NCBI GenBank assembly: GCA_023437285.1
Contig: JAEZGP010000132.1
Span: 1-5,189 of the forward strand
Source: Actinomycetes bacterium
Lineage (GTDB): Bacteria; Actinomycetota; Actinomycetes; Mycobacteriales; Micromonosporaceae
Direction of reading: 5' to 3'
DNA: 5,189 nt
The notes under the pieces were generated by a model. That model saw only the letters and a list, made by a program, of their open reading frames with translations, did no database searches and had not been told where the DNA came from. Made by a program: the position numbers and the translations under genes. Every line of letters begins with the position of its first letter. Within the stretch, counting starts at the first letter, position 1. Positions 1 through 5,045 of this stretch are shown here, piece after piece.

Positions 1-315
1 CGAGTCCGGGTCGGCGCCGGTGAATTCGCCCAGGTGCGCACGCAGTGCCGCCACGGCCGCCGCCGGCAGGGTGACCACCCGGGCGCTGGCCGCCGACTTG
101 GGAGGACCGAACTCCATCCGCTTGCGAAGCTGCGCCACCTTGCGCGGCACTCGCACCGTGGCCGCGTCGAGGTCGACGTCACAGCGCCGTAGCGCCGACA
201 GCTCCCCCACCGCAGACCCGCTGAACGCGGCAACGAGGACCAAGGCGACGAACCGGGGCGGCATCAGCTCGGCCAGGCCGAACACCTGGTCGACGTTGGC
301 CACCGGCCGGCGTCG
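1..315 (-). pseudogene. Tyrosine site-specific integrase, catalytic-domain fragment (inactive)
   Basis: This is a remnant of a phage/AICE-type tyrosine recombinase, the family that inserts elements into tRNA genes. About 105 codons are readable, starting near RRRPVANVDQVFGLAELM and running off the left edge. The following stretch PPRFVALVLVAAF, the segment GELSALRRCDVDLDAATVRV and the beta-hairpin FGPPKSAASARVVTLP match the first half of the catalytic domain of actinobacterial integrases in order. The beta-hairpin lysine (codon 97-99) is kept. The usual G-L-R-W-G-E box reads G-S-A-V-G-E, so the first catalytic arginine is replaced by alanine (codon 211-213). No start codon or N-terminal SAM-like domain lies upstream; instead the frame joins another gene fragment at about 300-318. 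The HxxR and tyrosine boxes would lie beyond the left edge. It is recognised by family pattern only; the family call is firm, and inactivity is inferred from the lost arginine and missing N-terminus. Confidence 0.85.
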
Positions 316-595
316 GGACCGGGTGAAGCTCCGGCACGACCGGGGTCGGCTCCACCACGGGAGGAGCCGGGCTGACGGTCGGGGCCGGGCTCGGTTCCAC
401 AGACATCGGTGGCTGCGGAGCGGCGGAAACGGTCGCGGTACTTGGGTTTTCCGTGTTGGTGGTGCGGTGGCTGGTCGCGAGGATCGCGGCCGTAGCCATA
501 ATCATCAAGGCGGCCCGCAAGCGGGCCGCTGGCACGCTCGGCCCGGGGATCGGCGCCTTGCCGCTTCGCTCTCGGCGCCGACCCCGACCCGGCAT
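179..595 (-). pseudogene. Proline-rich, single-pass membrane-anchored/secreted protein, 3'-truncated and out of frame with integrase fragment
   Basis: The frame opens with ATG at 593-595, preceded by GAGGG at about 7 nt spacing, so the start looks genuine. The first 98 or so codons give a basic N-terminus (MPGRGRRRER), a short hydrophobic segment at about residues 26-41 (LRAALMIMATAAILA) and then a Pro/Ala/Val/Thr-rich tether (PSPAPTVSPAPPVVEPTPVV, about 68-87). This layout is typical of an actinobacterial cell-wall or exported protein whose folded domain follows the tether. No such domain follows. From about 300-318 the DNA is integrase sequence in a different frame, so the remaining 40 codons to the stop at 179 are antisense-frame noise. 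I therefore read it as the 5' half of a cargo gene truncated by a deletion. What the missing domain was cannot be told. A terminator-like hairpin upstream (623-655) suggests it had its own transcription unit. Confidence 0.5.
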
Positions 596-622
596 GCCGA
601 ACCCTCAGCGGACACGACGAAG

Positions 623-655
623 CCCCGGCCGCTGGAACGGAGCAATGGGCCGGGG
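623..655 (-). terminator. Hairpin terminator downstream of the DUF6221-like gene
   Basis: CCCCGGCC at 623-630 and GGCCGGGG at 648-655 form a perfect 8-bp inverted repeat with a 17-nt loop. A G·T and an A-T pair extend it outward. It sits 42 nt after the minus-strand stop codon at 698-700 and before the ribosome binding site of the next minus-strand frame. Read leftward the stem is followed by CTTCGTCGT rather than a run of T, which is common for terminators in GC-rich actinobacteria. The function is inferred from position and symmetry. Confidence 0.5.
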
Positions 656-697
656 TTAGCGCTCGTCGGGCTGTTGGGCAGCTCTTTCGGCAGGCCT

Positions 698-955
698 CTA
701 GGGACGCCACTCTTCGCGGTACTCAGGGTGGTCGGCGTACGACTGCGCAAGCACCCTTACCGCGTACGCGAGGCCCGCGAACCGCTCGTCAGGAGCATCC
801 ATCGCCTCGAAGTCCTGGGCCAGCTTTTCGACCATGTCGAGCATCGGCAAGTGGCTGTCCAGGAGAGCTTCGCCTCCGAAGCGGTATGACACCTCCGCGT
901 AGGCGTGGTTGTCCTCCATGGTGCGGGCGCGAAGGAATCTCACCAGGTCATGCAT
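698..955 (-). CDS. Small DUF6221-like protein (85 aa), mobile-element cargo
   Basis: The protein starts MHDLVRFLRARTMEDNHAY and ends YADHPEYREEWRP. Both ends resemble the DUF6221 family found widely in streptomycete and micromonosporal integrative elements and phages: an N-terminal M-x-D-L-V-x-F-L-x-x-R with acidic residues, and a C-terminal YADHPxYRxEWRP tail. The function of this family is unknown. I chose ATG 953-955 because family resemblance begins exactly there. The frame continues open upstream to 1411, but that part reads antisense across the tRNA-like sequence and is not protein-like. No good Shine-Dalgarno is visible before the start, so it may be poorly translated or may have lost its leader. 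The protein has no membrane segment or cysteines and is shorter than many family members, which often carry a longer middle region. It is the only apparently intact gene left in the element. Confidence 0.7.
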   Translation of the reverse strand: MHDLVRFLRARTMEDNHAYAEVSYRFGGEALLDSHLPMLDMVEKLAQDFEAMDAPDERFAGLAYAVRVLAQSYADHPEYREEWRP

Positions 956-1032
956 CGGTCGATGATGCAGGTCAGCCCGGCCGATGAACAGGCCGGCGTC
1001 GCATGGCCCGATGCCTGGCCTGCCTCCGGCGG

Positions 1033-1051
1033 CCAGGGCGTCCCGCCCTGG
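1033..1051. repeat. Perfect 8-bp inverted repeat (hairpin, 3-nt loop)
   Basis: CCAGGGCG (1033-1040), TCC, then CGCCCTGG (1044-1051). No T-run follows on either strand. It lies 78 bp upstream of the DUF6221-like start. It could be a terminator-like or protein-binding element, but in DNA this GC-rich a chance origin is possible. Confidence 0.4.
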
Positions 1052-1176
1052 ACCCGGGCGCTCGGGGAGGCCCGGCCCGCGTGCGGCCTTCCCCTCACGC
1101 ACCGAAGGCCACCAGACCGCGCCGGTCGGGGCAAGCCCTTCGCGACGGGAAGCCCATCCCCACACAGCAAGATCGA

Positions 1177-1198
1177 ACGTGCCATACACGTGCCATAC
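1177..1198 (+). repeat. Tandem 11-bp direct repeat, candidate integrase arm-binding sites
   Basis: ACGTGCCATAC occurs twice in immediate succession (1177-1187 and 1188-1198). The hexamer CGTGCC appears again in inverted orientation as GGCACG at 1225-1230. The repeat is about 95 bp inside the element from the tRNA core. Short direct repeats at this position are what arm-type integrase or excisionase binding sites look like in tyrosine-integrase attP regions. The repeat is seen directly; the role is inferred. Confidence 0.5.
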
Positions 1199-1292
1199 GG
1201 CGGTGCCCCACACGGACACAAGCGGGCACGAACGGGCAGCGACCTCCCCGGCCAGCCAGGCTATCCGGACGAACCACCCGGCTCGGCGGCGA

Positions 1293-1336
1293 CTTCCAAA
1301 CTGATGGTGCGGGTTCGATTCCCGTCGCCCGCTCCA
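1293..1336 (+). other. 3' half of tRNA-Gly(TCC): element attachment site (att core)
   Basis: The 44 bases reproduce a tRNA from the anticodon loop to the CCA end. The loop is CTTCCAA (1293-1299, anticodon TCC at 1295-1297). The 3' anticodon strand is ACTGA (1300-1304), followed by a 4-nt variable loop (1305-1308). The T stem-loop is GCGGG-TTCGATT-CCCGT (1309-1325, all five pairs form, one G·U). The acceptor 3' strand is CGCCCGC (1326-1332), then discriminator T and CCA (1334-1336). The acceptor strand and TCC anticodon fit actinobacterial tRNA-Gly beginning GCGGGCG. The 27-31 strand that should read TCAGT instead reads GGCGA, and no D-arm or 5' acceptor precedes it, so this is not a functional tRNA gene. 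It is the duplicated core left when an element inserts into a tRNA 3' end. Element DNA lies to the left and chromosome to the right. Confidence 0.82.
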
Positions 1337-1446
1337 CACGTTCCACCGCCGGTCGCAGCCAGCGAACGGGTCCATGAGCGACTCATCCGTAACGTTCACC
1401 GTCGTTGCCACGCGTCAGGCATGACAGACAGACCCGGTGTTGGTGC

Positions 1447-1860
1447 TCAGTACCGCTCCACGAGGTGCTCGCGGCCCAGCGGCGGATCGTAGGGCTCGGG
1501 CCAGTAGTCGACGATGCGGCCGATGAGTCCGTTTTCGGCGACCTCCAGCCAGACGCACGCGTCCTGCCGCTGCGCACCCACCTGGACATCGAGCAGCAGG
1601 GCAGCGAACCGCCCCTCCGCAACCACCCGGTGCACCCGTAGGTGCCAGTCTCCGGGGTACTCGGAATTAAAGCGCAGGAACGCCTCCTTGCCGCGAATGC
1701 GCTCCCGGGTCTGCGGCAGCTCGTAGGTCATGTCGTCGGTGAGTAGCTCGGCCAATCCCGGCCAGTCGCGGCGCTCCAAACGCTCGACGTAGCCGTAGGC
1801 GAGCTGTCGAGCCGTGGCGGTGTCGTACACAGCGCGGACCCTAACGTCCGGCGCCGACAT
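1447..1860 (-). CDS. NTF2-like / SnoaL-fold family protein
   Basis: The 137-aa product has the layout of the cone-shaped NTF2/SnoaL fold. It opens with an N-terminal helix (ARQLAYGYVERLERRDWPGL, about 17-36). LAELLTDDMTYELPQTRERIRGK (about 36-58) follows, then the GKEAFLRF helix and the curved strands HLRVHRVVAEG, FAALLLDVQVG, DACVWLEVAENGLIGRIVDYW. These domains serve as small enzymes (isomerases, hydrolases, cyclases) or binding proteins, and the sequence does not say which. The length is normal for a single-domain member. The start is uncertain. ATG 1858-1860 has only a hairpin-locked GGCGGG before it, whereas GTG 1828-1830 has AGGG with 8-nt spacing and would give 127 aa that still cover the whole fold. 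It is single and minus-strand, back to back with the truncated plus-strand frame at 1814-2185. It is the first chromosomal gene beyond the attachment site. Confidence 0.78.
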   Translation of the reverse strand: MSAPDVRVRAVYDTATARQLAYGYVERLERRDWPGLAELLTDDMTYELPQTRERIRGKEAFLRFNSEYPGDWHLRVHRVVAEGRFAALLLDVQVGAQRQDACVWLEVAENGLIGRIVDYWPEPYDPPLGREHLVERY

Positions 1861-2185
1861 TCCCGCCGAAGCGGGCAGGACGGTTGGATACGTTAACGCA
1901 GGCTCCGACGCGCCGCTGCACGAGTTCCTGGAGCAGACCGGTGCGGCGCTGGTGTGCGGCTACACCCGTACGGTCGACTGGGTACAGTCGGCCGCCTTCG
2001 AGACCGTGCTGCTCGACGTGCTCGCCAATGGACAGAAGGCGAACGCCGCCGAGCTGTGCATGGGCTCCAAGACGTGGCTCAGCGTCGCCTCCTACCTCGG
2101 ATTTCGCATCGTGTACGCGAACGGCAGAACGTGGCGTCCCGGTGCCGGCGCCACCATCCCGAGACAAGCGCAGCTCGCCGGCTAG
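1814..2185 (+). pseudogene. 5'-truncated DUF6642/CHAT-like protein, C-terminal remnant
   Basis: From about 1890 to the TAG at 2183-2185 the frame encodes a credible protein end: LHEFLEQTGAALVCGYTRTV, DWVQSAAFETVLLDVLANGQ, then a helix and LGFRIVYANG. The CGYTRxVDWxxSAAFE pattern followed by a late LGFRxVY resembles, from memory, the C-terminus of actinobacterial DUF6642 proteins. Those are caspase/CHAT-like and usually above 200 aa, with the conserved His and Cys lying upstream. Those upstream parts are absent. The open frame can reach back to a GTG at 1814, but its first 25 or so codons overlap the 5' end of the minus-strand NTF2-like gene, do not look like this family, and have no convincing ribosome site. 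I read it as a gene truncated at its 5' end by a past rearrangement. The last codons run to within 2 bp of the convergent oxidoreductase stop. The family call is moderate; that it is a remnant is more secure. Confidence 0.55.
1862..1875 (-). promoter_or_regulatory. UUCG-tetraloop hairpin abutting the NTF2-like ATG
   Basis: On the minus strand CCCGC-TTCG-GCGGG forms a perfect 5-bp stem closed by a C(UUCG)G tetraloop, a very stable RNA loop. It ends one base before ATG 1858-1860. The only G-rich ribosome-site candidate for that ATG is inside the stem. It may hinder initiation there, or simply show that translation starts at GTG 1830. Confidence 0.4.
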
Positions 2186-2187
2186 AG

Positions 2188-3096
2188 CTAGAGCAGCAGG
2201 ACGACCTTGCCGCGGCCGTGGCCGGACTCCACGTCGCGGTGGGCTTCGATGACGTCCTCGAACGGGTACGTGCGGACGGGCATGGTGACGGTCCCCTTCG
2301 CCGCGAGCGCCGCGACGGCCGCCAACCTGGCCGGTGAGCGGGGCGAGAAGACGGCCCGGCCGCCGACCGATTCGGCCGTGGCCGGGTCGACGATCGTGCC
2401 GATGCGGGACTTGTCGGCGACGAGTTGCGCCGACGCCAGGATCGCGTCGCGGCCGGCGGCGTCCAACGCGACCGTGACGCCCTGCGGCGCGACTTCGCGT
2501 ACCCGGTCGACGAGCCCCGGTCCGTAGGCGACCGGGATGGCGCCGAGCGACCGCAGGTACTCGTGGTTGGCCGGACTCGCCGTACCGATCACCGTCGCGC
2601 CGGCCTCGCGGGCCAGTTGGACGGCCAGGGTTCCGACCGAGCCGGCCGCCGCGTGCACGAGCAGCGTGTCGCCGGCGTTCACGCCCAGATCCAGCAGCGC
2701 TCCGGAGGCGGTCTGGGCGGCGGCCACCAGCGCACCGGCCGTGACGAGGTCGAGGCCGTCGGGCTTGCGGACCGCGTCGGTCGCGGGGACGACGACGTGA
2801 TCGGCGTACGCGGTCGCGGACGCCGAGCCGAGCACCTCGTCGCCGACGGCCAGGTCCGTGACGCCGGGCCCGACCTGGTCGACCACGCCGGCGTACTCGT
2901 TGCCGAGCGTCGCCGGGAACGTCAGCGGCATCCGCTCGGCCAGGTCGCCGCGGCGGGTCTTGATGTCGAACGGTTGCACGCCCGCCACCTTGACCCGCAC
3001 CCGGACCTCGCCGGGGCCGGCGGCGGGCTCCGCCACGTCGACGATGGTGAGGACCTCCGGTCCCCCGTACTCATTGATCTTCACCGCACGACTCAT
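2188..3096 (-). CDS. NADP-dependent quinone oxidoreductase-like protein (MDR superfamily)
   Basis: This medium-chain dehydrogenase/reductase of the zinc-free quinone oxidoreductase branch probably catalyses NADPH-dependent reduction of a quinone or enone in the cytoplasm; the substrate is unknown. The 302-aa form opens MSRAVKINEYGGPEVL, the usual family start. The GroES-like domain covers about 1-115, with GNEYAGVVDQVGPGV (65-79) and VGDEVLG (84-90). The Rossmann domain follows, with the cofactor loop HAAAGSVGTLAVQLA (148-162), then GATVIGTAS and LRSLGA. The C-terminus is FEDVIEAHRDVESGHGRGKV (279-298). There are no cysteines, so no zinc site. ATG 3094-3096 is preferred over ATG 3106-3108 because the extra MMVL is atypical, though neither has a strong ribosome site. 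It lies 43 bp downstream of the membrane-protein gene on the same strand and may be co-transcribed. It converges on the truncated frame ending at 2185. Confidence 0.9.
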   Translation of the reverse strand: MSRAVKINEYGGPEVLTIVDVAEPAAGPGEVRVRVKVAGVQPFDIKTRRGDLAERMPLTFPATLGNEYAGVVDQVGPGVTDLAVGDEVLGSASATAYADHVVVPATDAVRKPDGLDLVTAGALVAAAQTASGALLDLGVNAGDTLLVHAAAGSVGTLAVQLAREAGATVIGTASPANHEYLRSLGAIPVAYGPGLVDRVREVAPQGVTVALDAAGRDAILASAQLVADKSRIGTIVDPATAESVGGRAVFSPRSPARLAAVAALAAKGTVTMPVRTYPFEDVIEAHRDVESGHGRGKVVLLL

Positions 3097-3125
3097 GAGC
3101 ACCATCATCCACTGTGCATCATCGG

Positions 3126-3140
3126 GGCGGCCGTACCGCC
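3126..3140 (-). repeat. Short inverted repeat at the end of the membrane-protein gene
   Basis: GGCGG (3126-3130), 5-nt loop, CCGCC (3136-3140). It begins within the membrane-protein stop codon on the minus strand and lies upstream of the oxidoreductase start. It could be a weak intercistronic hairpin; it has no T-run. Confidence 0.3.
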
Positions 3141-3694
3141 TAGAAGTTCGTCTTTATCCAGGTGATGGCGTCGGCGATCCAGACGGTGTGGGCCAGGAAG
3201 CCGATGCCGGCGGCGGTCAGGAACAGGCCGGTGAGCGCGTGGGCCAGCCGGGCGGAGCGGCGCGGGCGGTTGAAGGTGCCCTCCCACACGACGCGGCCGA
3301 AGAGCCGGCAGACGGCGAACAGGCCGATCGCGACCACGGTCACGATGCCGAGGTCGATGAGTGGGATGACCATCTCGCCGCGCACGGAGGCGGCCCAGAC
3401 GCCCCAGCCGATGAACATCAGCAGGTAGCCGGTGAACGACCAGCCCCAGCCGAGGGACAGGCGGCGCGTGCCCGGGTTGGGCTGGCGGAAGCCGGGGATG
3501 TGCGGGTGCGCCGGGTGCTGGCGCGGGTCGTCGACCAGGGGGTACTCGTCGGTCGGCTGCCGCAGCGGGGTGGCCGGCACCCGGACGGCCGCCCGGGCGT
3601 AGATCGTGTCCGGGCGGGCCGGGGAGATCGGCTGCGTGGGAGCGGCGCCGCCCGGGGAGACGGGGTCCATGGGGTGGGTCTGCGCGTCCTGCAC
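3140..3694 (-). CDS. Conserved-type integral membrane protein, three predicted TM segments
   Basis: I do not recognise a named family. The 184-aa product has a long, proline-rich, probably cytoplasmic N-terminus (residues 1-80, with PTQPISPARPDT and PAHPHIPGF). Three hydrophobic stretches follow at about 83-102 (GWGWSFTGYLLMFIGWGVWA), 108-131 (MVIPLIDLGIVTVVAIGLFA plus VCRL) and 152-174 (ALTGLFLTAAGIGFLAHTVW). A basic loop between them (FNRPRRSARLAH, 141-152) suggests the loop is cytoplasmic. It has no catalytic motif or signal peptide. The start at GTG 3692-3694 lacks a clear ribosome site; ATG at 3668-3670 is an alternative that removes eight residues and leaves all membrane segments. It is divergent from the acetyltransferase gene and precedes the oxidoreductase gene on the same strand, but nothing in the sequence links their functions. 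Confidence 0.75.
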   Translation of the reverse strand: MQDAQTHPMDPVSPGGAAPTQPISPARPDTIYARAAVRVPATPLRQPTDEYPLVDDPRQHPAHPHIPGFRQPNPGTRRLSLGWGWSFTGYLLMFIGWGVWAASVRGEMVIPLIDLGIVTVVAIGLFAVCRLFGRVVWEGTFNRPRRSARLAHALTGLFLTAAGIGFLAHTVWIADAITWIKTNF

Positions 3695-3759
3695 GACATC
3701 GAGAGTATCCGGTCAGTTCACCCCACGCCGGACGAAGCCGCTGCGTGTCCGAGCGATCG

Positions 3760-3777
3760 CGCAATGTAGTAATTGCG
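3760..3777. promoter_or_regulatory. 18-bp palindrome in divergent promoter region, candidate operator
   Basis: CGCAAT (3760-3765), six bases GTAGTA, ATTGCG (3772-3777) is a perfect 6+6 inverted repeat. It is locally AT-rich in an otherwise GC-rich 118-bp gap between two divergent genes, 35 bp before the acetyltransferase ATG. The half-site spacing fits a dimeric helix-turn-helix repressor. The core TAGTAAT could also serve as a -10 element. The symmetry is seen directly; the regulatory role is inferred. Confidence 0.45.
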
Positions 3778-3812
3778 TGGCCCCGGACACGGTGCGGCGG
3801 TACAACCAGAGA

Positions 3813-5036
3813 ATGCCGGACTTTGTGATCAGTACTGCCAAGCAGGACGACTGGGCGGCCGTGTGCCGGATGATCTCCCATTCATTCCTGGAGGAGCCCG
3901 ACGAGGCCATCGAGGAGGCCGAGGGCCATACGTTCGAGCCCGAACGCACCCTGCTGGCCAGGCGCGACGACGAGTTGATCGGTTCGGCCGCCACGCTCAC
4001 CCGGCGCCTGGCGGTGCCCGGCGGCACGGTCGCCTGCGGGCACGTCACGCAGGTCGGGGTCGCCGCGCACGCGCGTCGCCAGGGCGTCCTCACGGCGCTC
4101 AAGAAGACCCAACTCGCCGACATCCGCGCCGCGGGCGAGCCCGTGGCGATGCTGTGGGCCAGCGAGGCCCGCATCTACCAGCGTTTCGGGTACGGGCTGG
4201 CCGCCCGGCGCATGTCCGTCGACGTGGACGCCCGCGAGGTGGCGCTCACCGTGCCCGCCGACCCGTCCGTGCGGGTACGCCCGGCGGTGCCCGTGGAGGT
4301 GCGCGACGAGCTGGCCCGGATCTACGACGCCGCCTGGCCCGACCGGCCCGGCTGGTCGCAGCGGCACGAGAGCACCTGGTCCTACCGGCTGGCCGACCCG
4401 GCATCGCGCCGGGAAGGGTCCAGCCCGCAGCGTGCTGTCCTGGCCGAATCGGACGGCATGGCCATCGGGTACGCCCTGTACCGGACGAAGAATGGGTGGG
4501 ACGCCGACGGCCCCAACGGCACGGTCGACATCATCGAGGTGGTCGCCCCGACTCCCAGCGCGTACGTCGCCCTGTGGAAATTCCTCATCGGGTACGACCT
4601 GACGCGTACCACGTCGTGGTGGTTGGGGGCCGTCGACGAGCCGCTGTTGCGACTGGTCAACGAGCCACGCCGGCTGCGTGCCCGGGTCGGTGACTCGGTG
4701 TGGGTACGCCTCGTCGACGTGCCGGCCGCGCTCGCGGCCCGCCGGTACGCCGCGCCGGTCGACGTCGTGCTGGACGTGTCCGACGAGCTGATGCCGGACA
4801 ACGCGGGCCGGTGGCGGCTGGCCGGCGGGCCGGACGGCGCGACGTGCGAACCCACCACGGACCCGGCGGACCTGTCGCTGGACGTCAAGGCGCTGGGCTC
4901 GGCGTACCTGGGTGACGGCAGCCTCGGGCCGCTGGCCCAGGCGGGCCTGGTGGTCGAGGAACGGCCGGGGGCCGTGGCGCACGCGAGCGCCGGGTTCGGT
5001 TGGTACCGGGCCCCACACAGCATCGAGGTGTTCTAG
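3813..5036 (+). CDS. Eis-like GNAT N-acetyltransferase
   Basis: The 407-aa protein matches the Eis (enhanced intracellular survival) acetyltransferase family, cytoplasmic hexamers that transfer acetyl groups from acetyl-CoA to amines such as aminoglycosides or protein lysines. The N-terminal GNAT domain (about 1-135) has the acetyl-CoA strand and loop VTQVGVAAHARRQGVLTALK (78-97), with R/Q-x-x-G as RRQGVL (88-93). The ASEARIYQRFGYGLA segment (116-130) corresponds to the ASEGGIYGRFGYG box of mycobacterial Eis, whose IY tyrosine (Tyr126) is the general acid; here it is Tyr122. A second GNAT-like domain spans about 150-285 (IEVVAPTPSAYVALWKFLIG, 241-260). The SCP2-like C-terminal domain (about 288-400) contains VWVRLVDVPAALAAR. 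The chain ends in Phe, as in Eis, where the terminal carboxylate is catalytic. ATG 3813 is chosen because it gives family length; upstream codons are in the divergent promoter region. The ribosome site is weak (AGAGA). The native substrate cannot be told. Confidence 0.9.
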   Translation: MPDFVISTAKQDDWAAVCRMISHSFLEEPDEAIEEAEGHTFEPERTLLARRDDELIGSAATLTRRLAVPGGTVACGHVTQVGVAAHARRQGVLTALKKTQLADIRAAGEPVAMLWASEARIYQRFGYGLAARRMSVDVDAREVALTVPADPSVRVRPAVPVEVRDELARIYDAAWPDRPGWSQRHESTWSYRLADPASRREGSSPQRAVLAESDGMAIGYALYRTKNGWDADGPNGTVDIIEVVAPTPSAYVALWKFLIGYDLTRTTSWWLGAVDEPLLRLVNEPRRLRARVGDSVWVRLVDVPAALAARRYAAPVDVVLDVSDELMPDNAGRWRLAGGPDGATCEPTTDPADLSLDVKALGSAYLGDGSLGPLAQAGLVVEERPGAVAHASAGFGWYRAPHSIEVF

Positions 5037-5045
5037 CCTCGGGGG

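Larger units (their letters stand above)
956..1292. other. Non-coding right arm of the integrated element, no gene seen
   Basis: No frame here looks like a real protein; the open frames on both strands are shadows of high GC. The stretch lies between the DUF6221-like gene and the tRNA-derived attachment core, where attP arm sequences of integrase-encoding elements usually sit. It contains a perfect hairpin (CCAGGGCG, 3 nt, CGCCCTGG at 1033-1051) and a tandem 11-bp direct repeat (1177-1198), annotated separately. Confidence 0.55.

Noticed and set aside
511..528. Perfect inverted repeat CGGCCCGC-AA-GCGGGCCG
   Set aside because: It lies inside the coding part of the membrane-anchored protein (PAARLRAA) and has a 2-nt spacer; codon use in GC-rich DNA explains it.
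571..584. CTCGGCGCCGACCC also present at 5081-5094
   Set aside because: A 14-bp match of GC-rich bases in two unrelated coding contexts, likely chance.
20..889. Plus-strand 289-aa open frame
   Set aside because: It is arginine-rich shadow coding opposite the integrase, membrane-protein and DUF6221-like frames.
1095..1346. Minus-strand 83-aa open frame starting MERVERATGIEPAPSVWK
   Set aside because: The GIEPAPSVWK string is the antisense reading of tRNA sequence, a common spurious prediction next to tRNA genes.
1374..1386. Short palindrome ATGAG-CGA-CTCAT after the tRNA fragment
   Set aside because: The 5-bp stem has no T-run and sits next to a non-functional tRNA half; too weak to call a terminator.
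956..1411. N-terminal extension of the DUF6221-like frame back to 1411
   Set aside because: It is antisense through the tRNA fragment and the repeat region, has no protein-like composition, and family similarity starts only at 955.
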